Positions 29,001 through 38,106 of a stretch of 64,000 nucleotides of DNA are shown here, piece by piece (positions within the stretch are counted from its first letter, which is position 1; every line of letters starts with the position of its first letter). A program made the translations under genes and the position numbers. The stretch comes from Winogradskyella sp. (GTDB lineage: Bacteria > Bacteroidota > Bacteroidia > Flavobacteriales > Flavobacteriaceae). The stretch covers positions 29,463 to 93,462 of the forward strand of contig PBLD01000006.1 in NCBI GenBank assembly GCA_002722255.1. The letters are read 5' to 3'. The notes under the pieces are model-generated. The model searched no databases. It saw only the letters and a program-made list of their open reading frames with translations, and was not told where the DNA came from.

Positions 29001-30877
29001 TCTATGGATATGGTTTTTGGACAATTTTCATCAACATATCTAACAGTGATAGGTAAATTAAACGCAGGATCAGAAATATGTAAAACAGGAAAATCAGGAT
29101 GCTCTATTATATCTAGAGAAATGATAGCTTCATATTCAGGATTAGCGTTTATATATGCATCTCTCATATCAATAGCATTATAATCTGTTGTTAAGCTATA
29201 ATAGTCAAAAGTTTCGCCATTTACAGTTTCGTTATAATTAGGGTCTATACAATGATTAATTATGACATTGGTTATCTCTGGAGATGATACATAGGATAAA
29301 TTAACAGGAACAATTGATGGGCAACCATTAAAATCACTTTCTACTCTAGCAAAAAAGCCTTCAGGTTCATTTTCTAAGTCAGGAAAATCTGTAATTGAAT
29401 TTATAGTGTTTATAGCATCATTCTCAGTTTCGTAATAGGTAACTGTTGTCTCAAATTGATAATTAGATACAACAAAATCTAAAGAGCTTAGGTCTGTGAA
29501 CGTTATTTCTGTGATGTTACCATTACAAACTTCAATCGTAATTTCATTAGTTTCTGGTGATAGGTATACAGAAATATTAAAACTGCCAATTTGCAGACAG
29601 TCTCCATTTAAGCTTTCAATTCTAACAAAAATGATTTCATCCTGCTCCGTGTTTTGGTATATGCCAACCAGAGGATTAACGTTGTTTTGAGCATCCTCCA
29701 AGCTTAGATGGTAAGAGATGTTGTAATTGTCTGAAGGCAATTCTGCTAAAATCTCATCATTTTTCAATAACGGAAAATCAAACTGATAAATTCCATCGCT
29801 AGGAGTAGGGTCGCAAACCGAAAGATCTTCAATAGGAGCTGCTTCTTGATAAGGAATTATTTCAATTTCAATACTATCTTCTAAGATACAGTTGTTGGTA
29901 GGGCTAGGAATTGAGATTTCAACACTATAAGTACCAGATTGCTCAGCCAGAAGCGTTGGATTTGTTTCACCAGTAATTAGATTATCATCTAAAAACCATG
30001 AATACACGGCAGAAGGATTATCGATCTCAGCATCTAAGGTTAAGTTACTACCACAAACCGATTGGTCAGGACCAAGATCTATAGAACCACCAAAGCCTTC
30101 AGCTTCAATAAAAACAGCAGAATCAAAACGTTGGTCGATGTGGTCTGCAATCACAAATTTAATTTCATAAACCTCATTAGGAATAACCTCTGCATTGGCC
30201 ATTAGTACAGTAGTTTGACCATTGAAGTTTGTACCAGGTAAGTTGTAACCTTGAAAATAATCTTCGTTAATAGCCTCGCAAAATCCATTGATGTTTGGGT
30301 GAATGTTGTAGGTGCTCACCTCTGTTGTGGTTTCTGGAACTAAAGCAATATTTACAAAAGGATCCGCACTACCAGCAGGTCTGATAAGAATGGCAAAAAC
30401 ATCTCTAAAATTACAAGGGTATTCTTGCTGATATTCGTCGGAAGCAAAGAGGTATTTAAAGGCAACAAAGTTGTTGGCAGTACTAAAGTTAAACTGAATA
30501 GAAGTCGCATTGAGGGTTTGGTCTATACCAAGAACATTCAACACATCAGGATCTGTTTCCCAATTGATATTACCATCATTGAGGTTATCTGTTATAACTG
30601 AGTTTCCAGCATTAGTTATGCTTCCGGTAGATAAAACGATACCACTTTCTAAAGGAAAACTGGAAGAGCCTCTGTCAAAATTTCCATAGCTTATAATATT
30701 GTTTACACTACCATTATAAGGTGAAGAAATACTGTTGACTGTAGCACAATTATCGCCTACTAAATTTTGGATAAGTTGTTGCGGAGTTAGCGTGTTGTCT
30801 GTAATAATCTGTTGCGAAAACAAAAAATTCACAAACGACAAAAAGAGGAGAAGAGTATGTGTTCTATTCCTTGTCAT
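26018..30877 (-). CDS. giant T9SS type B secreted protein with 11 modules (paralogue 2)
   Basis: A 1619-residue secreted protein with the same plan as its neighbours: signal peptide (RTHTLLLFLSFVNFLFSQ), choice-of-anchor L (about 25-265, FASDEYQQEYP, FDSAVFIEAEG), Ig-like, 11 modules (about 360-1390), two Ig-like domains, CHU_C (about 1535-1619, KHMSPNGDGQYDTW). Modules 2, 3 and 5 have lost the DxDxDG loop and module 3 has an insert, so its middle has diverged more than in the paralogues. GC content is visibly higher in the 3' third than in the middle. A perfect 15-bp hairpin stands 5 bases before the ATG. Surface adhesion is an inference. Confidence 0.93.
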   Translation of the reverse strand: MTRNRTHTLLLFLSFVNFLFSQQIITDNTLTPQQLIQNLVGDNCATVNSISSPYNGSVNNIISYGNFDRGSSSFPLESGIVLSTGSITNAGNSVITDNLNDGNINWETDPDVLNVLGIDQTLNATSIQFNFSTANNFVAFKYLFASDEYQQEYPCNFRDVFAILIRPAGSADPFVNIALVPETTTEVSTYNIHPNINGFCEAINEDYFQGYNLPGTNFNGQTTVLMANAEVIPNEVYEIKFVIADHIDQRFDSAVFIEAEGFGGSIDLGPDQSVCGSNLTLDAEIDNPSAVYSWFLDDNLITGETNPTLLAEQSGTYSVEISIPSPTNNCILEDSIEIEIIPYQEAAPIEDLSVCDPTPSDGIYQFDFPLLKNDEILAELPSDNYNISYHLSLEDAQNNVNPLVGIYQNTEQDEIIFVRIESLNGDCLQIGSFNISVYLSPETNEITIEVCNGNITEITFTDLSSLDFVVSNYQFETTVTYYETENDAINTINSITDFPDLENEPEGFFARVESDFNGCPSIVPVNLSYVSSPEITNVIINHCIDPNYNETVNGETFDYYSLTTDYNAIDMRDAYINANPEYEAIISLDIIEHPDFPVLHISDPAFNLPITVRYVDENCPKTISIEIHKNLLFNVLGEETLISQCDDASNDGVIDVDLAEITEDLKNGYEDIEITFYETEEDRSLLTNALDQNALTSVSNDQSLYIRSTYQGCTYNTKITFEIEPLFIPEPVTIDYCGNTNLDTNTTTISIPPLIDEIRLGLNTSLNSATTVELYLTQEDAENQENPLEEEYEINGDNHLFYVRVTDIFSPNQCYNFTTAQVNISNSINAVNPSPIVVCDEDQDGFSNVNLLSVIPEITDGTDNLVFTFFESYDNATDNLNPILNPDSYTTDSKEIFIRAEIDGMSCFTVFRFDVLIYADPQLDSVSNFINCEVNPNVPSEFIFEDNDASIIGNQQDMQVLYFETEDDAIDRENAIDKTAPYFNTSNPQTIYVRLENEAKNSCYKVAPMVIEVRETPDYNIPTDIFECDVNNTGLATTDLSNTINEIELGSTTPLNVSFHLTPLNAEVGTNAIALNYTATSNPQMIYARIENANSGCYNVETFNLNTLSLPEVTYGQSLVACGNNYDTSVEWNLTEIELNILDGRQYNIDFTYFNSEDDAQNNVNAIDNPTAYTNTSSPETVYTRVRNATTDCFSVVPFELIINSPPAINQFGVYDICDNVDNTVDLHDIDLILVDNTFNVLISYYQTVDDAENDNNALSTDYIYTNSIENLVARVEYTTTGCYAIYPFELHINPLPVANQPDNIVDCDDDFDGQLAIDLSQQDASILLGQNPDEFSVSYFTSETDAIENSNGLANSYIASNNEVIFARVENSVTGCFSITQFSVIINSKPFVDIEDQVLCLNDFPLVVSAETNNPLDSYEWSTNETTAAIEITAIGSYSVTVTNEFGCQTTSTFSVTESDSAEIDVVETVDFADPNNIVITVTGIGNYLYQLNDQPFQTSGTFYNVPIGYNTVTIIDQNGCAQITREVLVIDTPKHMSPNGDGQYDTWHITGVETLPGTVIYIFDRFGKLIKTLLHTSPGWDGSYNGNPMPAGDYWFVAKVRQDDNVFEVKGHFALRR

Positions 30878-30882
30878 AGCTA

Positions 30883-30915
30883 ATTATAAGAGACTTATAA
30901 TAAGTCTCTTATAAT
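30883..30915 (-). promoter_or_regulatory. perfect 15-bp hairpin abutting a start codon
   Basis: ATTATAAGAGACTTA and its exact reverse complement are separated by three bases (TAA on the plus strand). On the minus strand the hairpin ends 5 bases before the ATG at 30877 and covers the ribosome-binding region. It also lies 47 bases past the stop of the upstream gene but lacks a T tract, so it is either a translation-control or mRNA-end structure. Confidence 0.7.
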
Positions 30916-30961
30916 CAAAGATAGGAAAAATCTTATGCTTTCTTTAGTATTGATTAACTAT

Positions 30962-33900
30962 TTAGCGACGAATAGCAAAGTGACCCTTTACCTCAAAAGA
31001 CTGATTGCCTCTTGCCACATTAGCAACAAACCAATAGTCGCTTGCAGGTAAGTTTAGTCCATTTAAAGTGCCATCCCAACCAGGACTGTCGTGTCTTAAA
31101 GTTGCTAGGTGTTTGCCATAACGATCAAAAATATGAATGATAGTTCCTGGAAGTGTTTCTACACCAACAATATGCCAGGTGTCATAACGACCATCTCCGT
31201 TTGGAGACATATGCTTTGGAATGTCTATTACCAAAACCTCTCTCGTTACTTCTGAGCAACCATTTAAATCTATAATTGTTACTGTGTGGTAACCCATGCC
31301 AACGTTATCAAAGAAGTTAGATTCTTGTGGTTCTCCATCGTCTAATTGATATAGGTAATCACCAATTCCACTAATAGTTACTGTAATATTATTAGGATCT
31401 GAAAAGTCTATGATCTCAGTCGCTTCTATAGTTGCTGCTTCAGATTCTGCCACACTAAAAACTCTTGTGTTTTCGCAACCAAATTGTGTCGTAACAGTAA
31501 CCCAATAAGTTCCAATCTCAGGTATTGTAATTTCAGGTGTAGTTTCACCTGTAGACCAAATATATTGATCTGTAGGGTTGTTGGTGTTTGCAGAAACAAT
31601 TAATGGTAAATTATCTAAACAAATAACCTGATCTTCAATATCGATAACAGGTAACGGATGAATAATAACCGAAAACTGAGTCACAGAGTAGCATCCTGTT
31701 GTATTATTTTCAACTCTAGCATATATAATTTCAGAATCAAAAGCTATGTAGTCTGTGTCTACAGCCGATAAATTAGTGTTGGCATCATCTTCAGAATTAT
31801 AGTAGGTTATTGTGAAATTAGAAGGGTTTTGCGTGCCTAGTATTTCAGCATTTTGCTGTGTTAAATCAAAATCCAACAATCCATCATAATCATCATCACA
31901 AGCTTCTAAATTGTTTGGTTGATTGGCAACAGGAAGCGGATTTACAGTGAGGTTAAATTCATACACCGTAAAACAATGCGTTGTACTGAATTCAGCTCGT
32001 GCATAGAGAGTATCGTTATTGGTTACATATGTATAATCTGTATTTAATGCGTTTGCGTTTGCGTAAGCATCAGTTTCATTTGAGTAATAACTAAATAATA
32101 CATTAAAACTTTCGTCCATGATAACTTCGTCAATCTCAGTTAAGTCGAAACTATTATTTTCATTTTCACAGATATCGTAAGACTGAAAATCATTAATAAT
32201 AGGAGGTAAATTCACGCTTAAATCTAAAGGAATTAATACATAACAGTTAGAGATGGTGTTATTTATTTTAACGTATGCGGTTTGTGGATTACTTGTGTTA
32301 GTGTAAGCTTCAGGATTACTAATAGCATTATTATTAGTTTCGGCATCCTCGTAGTTTTCAAAATAAGTAATTTCGATATTATCTTGTCTTACATCTAAAA
32401 TGTCGAGTTCAGCATTGGTTAAATCAAACTCAGTAAATCCATCATAATCTGTATCGCAACCAATTAAAGGTACTGAAGGATTAACATCCGGAACTTGTAC
32501 AACATTCAATTCAAAAGACGTAATAGAGTTACATATTGTTCCATTATCAATTTGAACAAAAATAGTCTGAGGATTTACGGTATTAGTATACTCAAGAGGT
32601 AATGGGTCGATGCTGTTTTCAGCATTATTTAATGAGGTGTAAAACGTTACAGTTAGGTTGTCTGAAATACCATTTGATATTTCTGTAATCTTAGTTGATA
32701 AATCAAAAGTTTCTGAACCATCGTTAGAGATGTCATCGCATACAAACCAATCCGCAGGTTCATTAAAAAGCGGGTTTGTTCCTACTTCTATTATGAAGTT
32801 TGTAGTACCATAACAATCTTGGTCTGAAGTGTTTTCTACTCTGGCAAAAATTATTTGTGGCGTAGTGGTGTTTTGGTATGCTACATCTTTGTCTATTGCA
32901 TTTGTTCTATTATCAGCGTCGTCCTGATTTAAATAGTATGACACTTCTTTTCCTGTTTGTCCGTTTAAAATTTCCGCATCTTTAGTATTGAAAATAAATT
33001 CGGCAAAACCATCACTATTGTCTTCACAAATTTTATAGTTTTCAATTGCCGAAAATACAGGTAATGTGTTTACTGTTATGCTTAAAGCTTCAACAGAATG
33101 GCAACCAGTATTTGTGTTTTCTACTCTGATAAAAACAGTTTCTGTTTGAGCGTTGTAGCTACTTTCGTTATTTATTGTATTGGTACCATTATTGGCTTGA
33201 TTTCGGCTATGATGAAATGTTATTTGTCTATCTGTAGTACTACTAACAACTTCTGGAATAACATCTAATAAATTAACGATAAAGAAACCGTCTTGATCAT
33301 CATCACAGATAACAATGTCTGATGGAGTAGAAGTTATTGGAGCTTCTAAAACCGTAATTTCAAAAAAGTTAACATCAGAACAACCTGTTTCATTTGAGGT
33401 TATTCTCGGATAAACGGTAAATGGGTTTGTAGTGTTGGTGTAAAAGTTTGGCAGAACATTAGTGTTGTTTCTGGCATCGTCTTCAGTTAAAAAGTAAGTA
33501 ACACTAAATCCATCTAAAGCATCTGTAACTTGTGTGTCAAATTGAGATAAATCTGTTGTTGTAAAACCATCCTGGTCTTCATCACAAACGGTTTGACTAA
33601 TAATAGATTCAAACTCATAGACAGGAATTAGAATTAAATCTATTTGCTCTACATCATAGCAGGTAGCACTACTTAAACCTAAATAAATAGTTTGAGGATT
33701 GCTCGTTGGTATAAATGGTGTGGTTTGATCTAATGCATTTATCTGATTATCTCTATCACTTTCAGTTAAATAGAAATCAATAGAGATGTCAAATTCTTCA
33801 GGGAGTTCATTAATTATATTAGTAGCAATTCCAGAAAAATTAAATTCTTCAACACCATCATTATCAATATCACAAAGTGACACATCATTAATGGCTGTAG

Positions 33901-35797
33901 CGGTTAATAACAAATTGGTGTGTAGTTCTACAGTTGTTATAGTAGCACAACCTGTTGTATTATTTTCAACTCTAATATAAACGGTTTGTTCTTCAGAAGT
34001 GATGTTTGTATAATTGGTGTCATCTATTATAGGGTTACTTCCAGATAAAGCGTCTTCATTGGTTTCGTGAAATGTAACAGTAACATCAGTTAAACCTTGT
34101 AACACATCTGAAACAATACTTGTTAAATCAAAACTGGCAAAACCATCATGGTCTTCGTCACAAGCGTCTATGTACACATCTTCTGTGTTTATAACAGGAT
34201 TGTCTAAAACTGTAATATCTAAGGTTGTTGTACTGATACAGCCTGTAAACTCATCTCTCACGCTTACAAATACCTGCTCATTTGTATTAGTATTTACATA
34301 AGGCATTGGTAGAGGATTTGTGCCATTAGACGCATCTGTAGGTGTACTATGATAAGTAACTATTAAGTTGGTGAGACCGTTGGTAATTTCATCATTTTTA
34401 ATGTTTAGGTCTATAGCAGTGAATCCGTTAGCAACCTGATCATCACAAACCTCTAAAGGTGAAGGATCATTAATGTTTGGTAAGGCATTAACAATGAGGT
34501 TAAACGTAGAAAATGCTAAACAACCATTGTTAGTATCTTCAATTCTAACATGTATAGTTTGAGGATTTGTTGTATTTTGAATAGGGTTGGTGATAGAATT
34601 AACGCCACTCTGAGCTTCGATGTTAGAATAGTGATATGATATAGTATAGTTTGAAGAAGGCACAGAAGCTAAAACTTCCGTATTTTTTGTTGTTAAATCA
34701 AAAGTTTCTATACCATCATTACTGGTATCATCACAAAGCTCATAATCCGAAATTGGGTCTGAAGATTGAGTTGAACTTAGAGTAAGAGTAATATCATCTT
34801 CAATGGTACAAGAGCTTCCAGACAAAGGGATTTCTATTTCAACACGATAGTTGCCAGTAATATTTGCACTAAGTGTTGTTTGGTTTTCTCCAGGAATTAA
34901 GACATCATTTAAATACCAATTGTATGTTGCCTGCGGATTGCCAATATCTCCATCTAAAGTAACTTCGCTTGCACAAGTTGAAAAGTCTTCACCTAAATCT
35001 ACAGTAGCATTAAAACTATTTCCTTGAATAAAAACTGCCGAATCGTAATTTTCATCGGTTTGATCTGCAATGATTAATTTTATCTGGTACTCTACATTAG
35101 GTTGTATAGAAGCTGTTGCAGACATTATTGTTGTTCTACCATTATAATTGGTGTCTCCCAAACTATAGCCTTCAAAATACTGGTCGTTTGAAGCTTCACA
35201 GAATCCAACAATTTCATCATGAACAGTATTTGTGTTTACAGGTGTTGTTGTACCAGGTACCAAAGCAATGTTAGTATAAGGTGCATTAGTGCCTGCTTCT
35301 CTAATTAAAAAAGCAAACCCATCTGAATATTGACAAGGAAAGTTTCCAAAATATTCCTCTGATGCTAAAATGTAATTAAATTGAATTTGATTTGAAATGG
35401 AAACAAAATTAAACTCTAAAGAAGTAGCGTTTAATGTACCTGTTATACCAAGTGCAGTTTCTAAATCAGTGTCAGTTCCCCAACTGCTGTTACCTTCATT
35501 AAGCGTTGCAGCATTTTGAGAATTTCCTGCCGAGTTAGCATCTCCAGTACTTAAAATAATACCATTTTCAAAAGGAAAATTAGAGCCACCACTTTCAAAA
35601 TAGCCATAGCTACCTAAACCAACAACACTACCGTTGGAAGGAGAACTAATGTTAGAAACTTCTACACAACCTTGAATAAGATTATTTTCTATTAGGCTTT
35701 GAGGGCTAACTGAATTATCTACGGTGATTTGCTGTGCATAAGATAAACTGCTAATAAAGCATGAGACTAGTAGGAGGGAGCGGTTAATAAAATTCAT
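30962..35797 (-). CDS. giant T9SS type B secreted protein with 11 modules (paralogue 3)
   Basis: A 1611-residue secreted protein. Signal peptide (NRSLLLVSCFISSLSYAQ), choice-of-anchor L (about 28-265, LASEEYFGNFP, YDSAVFIQG), Ig-like (about 270-350), 11 modules (about 360-1380), Ig-like (about 1380-1448), a second beta domain, CHU_C (about 1527-1611, KHMSPNGDGRYDTW, GHFAIRR). Modules match those of the 1619-residue paralogue one for one, and modules 9-11 match the unit repeated three times in the 2190-residue one. The anchor-L domain is much closer to that of the 2190-residue protein than to the 1619-residue one. Likely displayed at the surface. Confidence 0.93.
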   Translation of the reverse strand: MNFINRSLLLVSCFISSLSYAQQITVDNSVSPQSLIENNLIQGCVEVSNISSPSNGSVVGLGSYGYFESGGSNFPFENGIILSTGDANSAGNSQNAATLNEGNSSWGTDTDLETALGITGTLNATSLEFNFVSISNQIQFNYILASEEYFGNFPCQYSDGFAFLIREAGTNAPYTNIALVPGTTTPVNTNTVHDEIVGFCEASNDQYFEGYSLGDTNYNGRTTIMSATASIQPNVEYQIKLIIADQTDENYDSAVFIQGNSFNATVDLGEDFSTCASEVTLDGDIGNPQATYNWYLNDVLIPGENQTTLSANITGNYRVEIEIPLSGSSCTIEDDITLTLSSTQSSDPISDYELCDDTSNDGIETFDLTTKNTEVLASVPSSNYTISYHYSNIEAQSGVNSITNPIQNTTNPQTIHVRIEDTNNGCLAFSTFNLIVNALPNINDPSPLEVCDDQVANGFTAIDLNIKNDEITNGLTNLIVTYHSTPTDASNGTNPLPMPYVNTNTNEQVFVSVRDEFTGCISTTTLDITVLDNPVINTEDVYIDACDEDHDGFASFDLTSIVSDVLQGLTDVTVTFHETNEDALSGSNPIIDDTNYTNITSEEQTVYIRVENNTTGCATITTVELHTNLLLTATAINDVSLCDIDNDGVEEFNFSGIATNIINELPEEFDISIDFYLTESDRDNQINALDQTTPFIPTSNPQTIYLGLSSATCYDVEQIDLILIPVYEFESIISQTVCDEDQDGFTTTDLSQFDTQVTDALDGFSVTYFLTEDDARNNTNVLPNFYTNTTNPFTVYPRITSNETGCSDVNFFEITVLEAPITSTPSDIVICDDDQDGFFIVNLLDVIPEVVSSTTDRQITFHHSRNQANNGTNTINNESSYNAQTETVFIRVENTNTGCHSVEALSITVNTLPVFSAIENYKICEDNSDGFAEFIFNTKDAEILNGQTGKEVSYYLNQDDADNRTNAIDKDVAYQNTTTPQIIFARVENTSDQDCYGTTNFIIEVGTNPLFNEPADWFVCDDISNDGSETFDLSTKITEISNGISDNLTVTFYTSLNNAENSIDPLPLEYTNTVNPQTIFVQIDNGTICNSITSFELNVVQVPDVNPSVPLIGCDTDYDGFTEFDLTNAELDILDVRQDNIEITYFENYEDAETNNNAISNPEAYTNTSNPQTAYVKINNTISNCYVLIPLDLSVNLPPIINDFQSYDICENENNSFDLTEIDEVIMDESFNVLFSYYSNETDAYANANALNTDYTYVTNNDTLYARAEFSTTHCFTVYEFNLTVNPLPVANQPNNLEACDDDYDGLLDFDLTQQNAEILGTQNPSNFTITYYNSEDDANTNLSAVDTDYIAFDSEIIYARVENNTTGCYSVTQFSVIIHPLPVIDIEDQVICLDNLPLIVSANTNNPTDQYIWSTGETTPEITIPEIGTYWVTVTTQFGCENTRVFSVAESEAATIEATEIIDFSDPNNITVTISGIGDYLYQLDDGEPQESNFFDNVGMGYHTVTIIDLNGCSEVTREVLVIDIPKHMSPNGDGRYDTWHIVGVETLPGTIIHIFDRYGKHLATLRHDSPGWDGTLNGLNLPASDYWFVANVARGNQSFEVKGHFAIRR

Positions 35798-36226
35798 AAG
35801 TTAGGTTAAGTTTAAACTGTACAAGTTTATCTATTTGGGGCTGATATTCTGTACCTTATATTGCCGAAAAGTATATCTAATAAAGACGAAATACAAAAAA
35901 ATACGACGAATAACACTAAATGTTAACATTTTTGAGTCGTTTTGTATTCTTAATCGCACAAAAAAGACCTCTAAAAAGAGGTCTTTCTCCCAAATTGAAA
36001 TTTCGAAAAACATTACAGCCTCAACAAATAATGTTTCTTAACCTGAAACTCCGTATTGTTGTTTTCCAAATTGGAAAAACATAGCTTTCGATAATAATAT
36101 TTAGAGGGAAGTGTGCAATTATAATGGGTTAGAGGGAGATTGAAATCTATGCACACTACTTAAAATTAATTGATGATTATCTTACCTGCAAATGAAAAAG
36201 ATAAACGGACAAAAATCTTAACAAAT
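35798..36226. other. 429-base intergenic region with several inverted repeats
   Basis: No convincing gene. Read on the minus strand it holds, in order: an inverted repeat with 8-bp arms (AGTGTGCA at 36110-36117 and TGCACACT at 36150-36157, 32-base loop), a second hairpin (GTTTTCCAA/TTGGAAAAAC near 36060-36080), a third (AAACATTA/TAATGTTT near 36009-36038), and a strong terminator (35958-35986). The part from 35800 to 35940 is the AT-rich leader and promoter area of the 1611-residue gene; TAAACTTG near 35825 is a weak -7 match. Small open frames on both strands here are not believable genes. Confidence 0.6.
35958..35986 (-). terminator. intrinsic terminator of the three-gene secreted-protein operon
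   Basis: On the minus strand AAAGACCTCT, loop TTTT, AGAGGTCTTT followed by a T run. A 10-bp perfect stem located about 240 bases after the stop at 36227, so the operon that begins at 43976 probably ends here, with a long structured 3' tail. Confidence 0.82.
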
Positions 36227-38068
36227 CTAGTAATTTACGTACACCCAACCTACCATTGGTCGATAGTCAGGATCATTGAGATTTAAAATGTAATAGTATG
36301 TTCCGACTGGGACAATATTGCCATGATTGTTTAATCCTCTGTTTATTTTTCCAAACCAAGGCTTATCATTATTGCCTTCAAAAATAATGTCACCATAGCG
36401 GTTATATATTTTTAATTGATGCTCGGTAAAAATGTCGTAAAGACCTTGTATGTTAAACCAATCATTAAATGTGTCGTTATTTGGAGAAAATCCATCAGGT
36501 ATATAAGGTGGACAATTTTCTATAGAAAGTTGAAATTGATATACCTCGTAGCAAGGTGGACTTTCTAACCTTACATAAATGGTTTCAGGATTTGATGTGT
36601 TGTTATAATTAGATGGTATTAAAATAGAGTTGGTTGCTGTTTCTAAATCTTGGAGCGACTTATAGAAAGAAACGTTACTTTCGTCATATTGCAGATTAAC
36701 CAAGGCCTCATACAAGTTATAAGTTGCTGTTTCAAAACCTTCGTTACAACCAATAAGTCCTGATAAAGTTATAATATCTGGTATTATTAATAATTCAATA
36801 TCAACAAAGTTAATGTTGTTGTCTTCGTTAGTTTCTGTTACAACTCCAGACATAGTGCCATCATCATCAACAATAGCTGTTATGGTTAAATTTGGGTCAG
36901 AATCTTCAGGAATGGTTACAATAGTGGAGCTAGATTCTGACTCTCCAATATCTAAATTATTAACGGTTTGACTTTGGCCTAGCAGAAGATTGTCTAAATA
37001 AAATGCAATTGGTGTATTAGCTGGTAAAACATCTGTACTATTAAAATTATTGACCGTATAAAATAACTCAACGCTATTATCTCCACAATTAACTATATAG
37101 TCATTAACCTCTATAGTAGCATCTGGTAATTGACTATTAAGTACTGTTATAATATTGTTTAGAATAATGAGGTCTGCACTAAAACCTCCAGTTTCATTGA
37201 TACCTCCTGTTGTTAACTTTATAGAAGCAGAAGTATCGCCAATATTTATATTGTTTTCTAAATTATACACATCTAAATCTGCATTGTAAAATGTGGTAGA
37301 ATTTGTAAAGGTGTTGGTGCCATTAAACGCATTGTCAGAAAGATTTAAAGGAGGGTTAGATAATACATTATTGTTTACAGATAACGATTCACCATAGTTT
37401 AAACTATTATCTCCTTCCCAAGCCAGAAAGCCAATTTTTGCACCGATATTATCAATAACATCAATATTATCTAGAATAATTTCTTTTTCTTGTACGTTTC
37501 GGTTTATGATTTCTAGACCTTGGTATAGGTTAACTTGATTTAAAGGGAGGTCTTCATTTTGATAGATAACATAAATACTCCAACCACCAAAATTTGTTCT
37601 ATTATTACAATAACCAGGATTAGACATTAAGTCTGCACTTATATCCATATCTGAAAACATGTAGGTCCCATTACCTTCACTAATAACTAAATCGGTTACA
37701 TCTGCATAGCAAGAAAAATATTCTAATTGTCCATTAAAAAAATCACTGTAGGTTACGGTATATATCTCTTCACTCGTTATTTGTGTGCCGTTTAGCGTAA
37801 CTTCTGTATCACCAAATCCGGAGCCTGCCCAATACAAATATGCTTTTACGATTTGATTATCTGCATCTAATGTAAAGTTAGCACTAGAGGATTCTAAAAG
37901 TGAGCAAAAACTCTGATCAATGTTATTTTCAGCCTGATTTAAAGTGTTCCCAATTGCAGTATAATCGTATCTGCCGTTAAATTGTTCAAACAAAGAAATA
38001 TCTTGAGCAGATAACGGTAATACTAAGCCCAAAAATAGCAGAAAGAGTATGTAATGTGCTTGTTTCAA
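36227..38068 (-). CDS. T9SS type B secreted protein with CARDB-like domain
   Basis: A 613-residue secreted protein, different in its N-terminus from the other members. Signal peptide (MKQAHYILFLLFLGLVLPLSA). Residues about 30-300 form a beta-rich domain (AYLYWAGSGFGDTEV, GGWSIYVIYQN) seen in large surface proteins. About 310-430 is CARDB-like (ELFYTVNNFNS, VTETNEDNNI). One copy of the cluster module follows (GCNEGFETATYNL to YEVYQFQLSI), then a CHU_C end of a more distant type (PDGFSPNNDTFNDWF, YNRYGDIIF, GTYYYILNL). Last gene of the three-gene operon, 38 bases from the previous one. Confidence 0.88.
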   Translation of the reverse strand: MKQAHYILFLLFLGLVLPLSAQDISLFEQFNGRYDYTAIGNTLNQAENNIDQSFCSLLESSSANFTLDADNQIVKAYLYWAGSGFGDTEVTLNGTQITSEEIYTVTYSDFFNGQLEYFSCYADVTDLVISEGNGTYMFSDMDISADLMSNPGYCNNRTNFGGWSIYVIYQNEDLPLNQVNLYQGLEIINRNVQEKEIILDNIDVIDNIGAKIGFLAWEGDNSLNYGESLSVNNNVLSNPPLNLSDNAFNGTNTFTNSTTFYNADLDVYNLENNINIGDTSASIKLTTGGINETGGFSADLIILNNIITVLNSQLPDATIEVNDYIVNCGDNSVELFYTVNNFNSTDVLPANTPIAFYLDNLLLGQSQTVNNLDIGESESSSTIVTIPEDSDPNLTITAIVDDDGTMSGVVTETNEDNNINFVDIELLIIPDIITLSGLIGCNEGFETATYNLYEALVNLQYDESNVSFYKSLQDLETATNSILIPSNYNNTSNPETIYVRLESPPCYEVYQFQLSIENCPPYIPDGFSPNNDTFNDWFNIQGLYDIFTEHQLKIYNRYGDIIFEGNNDKPWFGKINRGLNNHGNIVPVGTYYYILNLNDPDYRPMVGWVYVNY

Positions 38069-38106
38069 ATGGCTTGGATTGGTTAGCCCTAAATTACGAT
38101 TAAAAT

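Noticed and set aside
19382..35797. Possibility that the triplicated modules are an assembly artefact
   Set aside because: The repeat sets differ at many positions, the frame is open throughout and the flanks are normal, so collapse or false duplication is not the simplest explanation; exact copy number still needs long reads.
35831..36041. Small open frames on both strands in the 36 kb intergenic region
   Set aside because: No start context, low-complexity composition, and they overlap the terminator and promoter region.
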